Positions 63,221-64,000 of a stretch of 64,000 bases of DNA are shown here, in pieces (position 1 is the first letter of the stretch; the number at the start of each line of letters is the position of its first letter). The DNA comes from Rhizobium sp. ACO-34A (GTDB lineage: Bacteria > Pseudomonadota > Alphaproteobacteria > Rhizobiales > Rhizobiaceae): assembly GCA_002600635.1 (NCBI GenBank), contig CP021371.1:3599001-3663000 (forward strand). The letters run 5' to 3'. The notes under the pieces were generated by a model. That model did not search any database and was not told the DNA's origin. It saw only the letters and a program-made list of their open reading frames with translations. The translations under genes and the position numbers were made by a program.

Positions 63221-64000
63221 GTGAAAAACTCCTGCTGACCTTCAACGCCGGCTCATCGACGGTCAAGATCGGTCTGTTCCGGCGCGAGGATGGCCACGCC
63301 CGGCGCATCGGCAAGGGCATGATCGACTTTCGCCACAAGCCCCTCACCTTCCATCTGGTCGAGGGACCGGAAACCTTCGATGTTCCGCTGGAAGCGGAAG
63401 GCGGCGACGTGCTGCACGAAGTGTTGGAAGAAACCTTCGGCTGGCTTGCCAATCACTTCGACCTGAATGCGGTGACCGCCGTCGGCCATCGCGTCGTTCA
63501 TGGCGGCGATATCTTCCCCGGGCCGGTGCTGGTCGATGACGAGGTGATCGCCAGGATCGCCTCTCTGACGTCACTCGCCCCCCTGCACCAGCCGCAAAAC
63601 CTTCGGCTGATCGAGGCGATCCGGCATCTGAGACCCCAATTGCCGCAGACAGCCTCATTCGACACCGCTTTCCACCGCAGCCAGTCGCCAACCGTCCGGC
63701 GCTTCGCCATTCCCCGCGAATTCCACGACAGGGGCATCAAGCGCTACGGCTTTCACGGCCTGTCCTACAAGTTCATCGCCAGCGCCCTTGCGAAAGCCCA
63801 TCCCGAGCGTGCCGAGGGACGCACAGTCGTCGCTCATCTCGGCAGTGGCGCAAGCATCTGCGCAATCGAAAGCGGCTTGAGCCGTGACAGCTCCATGGGC
63901 TTTTCCACCATCGACGGCATCCCCATGGCCACACGCTCCGGCGCGCTCGATCCGGGCGTCATCTTCCACTGGATGGGAGAACTTGGCCTCTCTCGCGAGG
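63217..64000 (+). CDS. ackA: Acetate kinase, 3'-truncated by the window
   Basis: About 261 N-terminal residues of the ASKHA-family acetate (or propionate) kinase that makes ATP from acetyl phosphate. Visible motifs: NAGSSTVKIGLF at the start, GHRVVHGG, SFDTAFHRSQ, RYGFHGLS and GSGASICAI. The ATG overlaps the pta stop by 4 bp. The gene continues beyond the right edge, so its end and any following gene (fabI in some rhizobia) are not seen. Confidence 0.9.
   Translation, partial: MSEKLLLTFNAGSSTVKIGLFRREDGHARRIGKGMIDFRHKPLTFHLVEGPETFDVPLEAEGGDVLHEVLEETFGWLANHFDLNAVTAVGHRVVHGGDIFPGPVLVDDEVIARIASLTSLAPLHQPQNLRLIEAIRHLRPQLPQTASFDTAFHRSQSPTVRRFAIPREFHDRGIKRYGFHGLSYKFIASALAKAHPERAEGRTVVAHLGSGASICAIESGLSRDSSMGFSTIDGIPMATRSGALDPGVIFHWMGELGLSRE

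Overview
The window looks like chromosomal DNA of an alphaproteobacterium of the Rhizobiaceae (Rhizobium/Agrobacterium type). I infer this from the high-GC codon use, two near-identical 112-bp RIME-type intergenic elements, many other rhizobial intergenic palindromes, a sitABCD manganese operon behind two Mur-box-like dyads, ExoD, and a phaC / MaoC-Pta / ackA cluster. No rRNA, tRNA, phage or CRISPR array is visible. The only complete insertion sequence is a 1042-bp IS630-family element.

Layout. 1-2.75 kb: gltX (5' end missing) and lysS, closed by a strong terminator. 2.8-5.5 kb: a secreted protein of unknown function and a membrane-anchored protein with a long GHG-repeat, His/Glu/Ala-rich tail. 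5.55-9.2 kb: Mn(II)/Fe(II) importer sitABCD. 9.4-17 kb: a Rieske oxygenase and two paralogous FAD/GcvT dehydrogenases, divergent from a LysR regulator; this is probably a methylated-amine (betaine-like) catabolic operon. 17-20.6 kb: a classical autotransporter. 20.8-22.8 kb: a DMT exporter divergent from its LysR regulator. 23-28.6 kb: a polyamine-type ABC importer plus gamma-aminobutyraldehyde dehydrogenase, resembling ydcSTUV-patD. 28.8-31.2 kb: a FUSC-type efflux protein with a MarR regulator. 31.4-39.3 kb: SH3-domain secreted protein, transaldolase, Ada-like methyltransferase, DUF2244 protein, endonuclease III, the IS630 element, CysZ/EI24-like protein, nitrilase-family hydrolase and ExoD. 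39.4-46.5 kb: a peptide-type ABC importer split over two divergent units, with an M20 amidohydrolase. 46.8-47.8 kb: a ribbon-helix-helix protein and a DJ-1/PfpI protein. 48.1-52.1 kb: an NMT1/SsuA-type ABC importer and a 2-oxoglutarate/Fe(II) oxygenase. 52.6-59.8 kb: a P1-family peptidase, then a ybhGFSR-like efflux system with divergent cecR. 60-64 kb: phaC, a MaoC-Pta fusion and ackA (3' end missing).

Most notable: two copies of one small RNA motif lie at 48128-48169 and 50945-51001, ahead of the NMT1-type transporter and the 2OG/Fe(II) oxygenase respectively. They match my recollection of the NMT1-motif xanthine riboswitch. This suggests a locus that imports a purine (xanthine or urate) and oxidises it with a 2OG-dependent enzyme, with each half under its own aptamer. 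The second aptamer has an 11-bp anti-aptamer pairing that would exclude its P2 stem.

Other points of interest: the IS630 element sits exactly in the stop codon of the CysZ-like gene; a 182-bp MITE-like element has perfect 49-bp terminal inverted repeats (TA included); one intergenic gap holds three nested inverted repeats; and nth appears to have a leaderless promoter. All functional calls come from reading the sequence and remembered family features; no database search was run.
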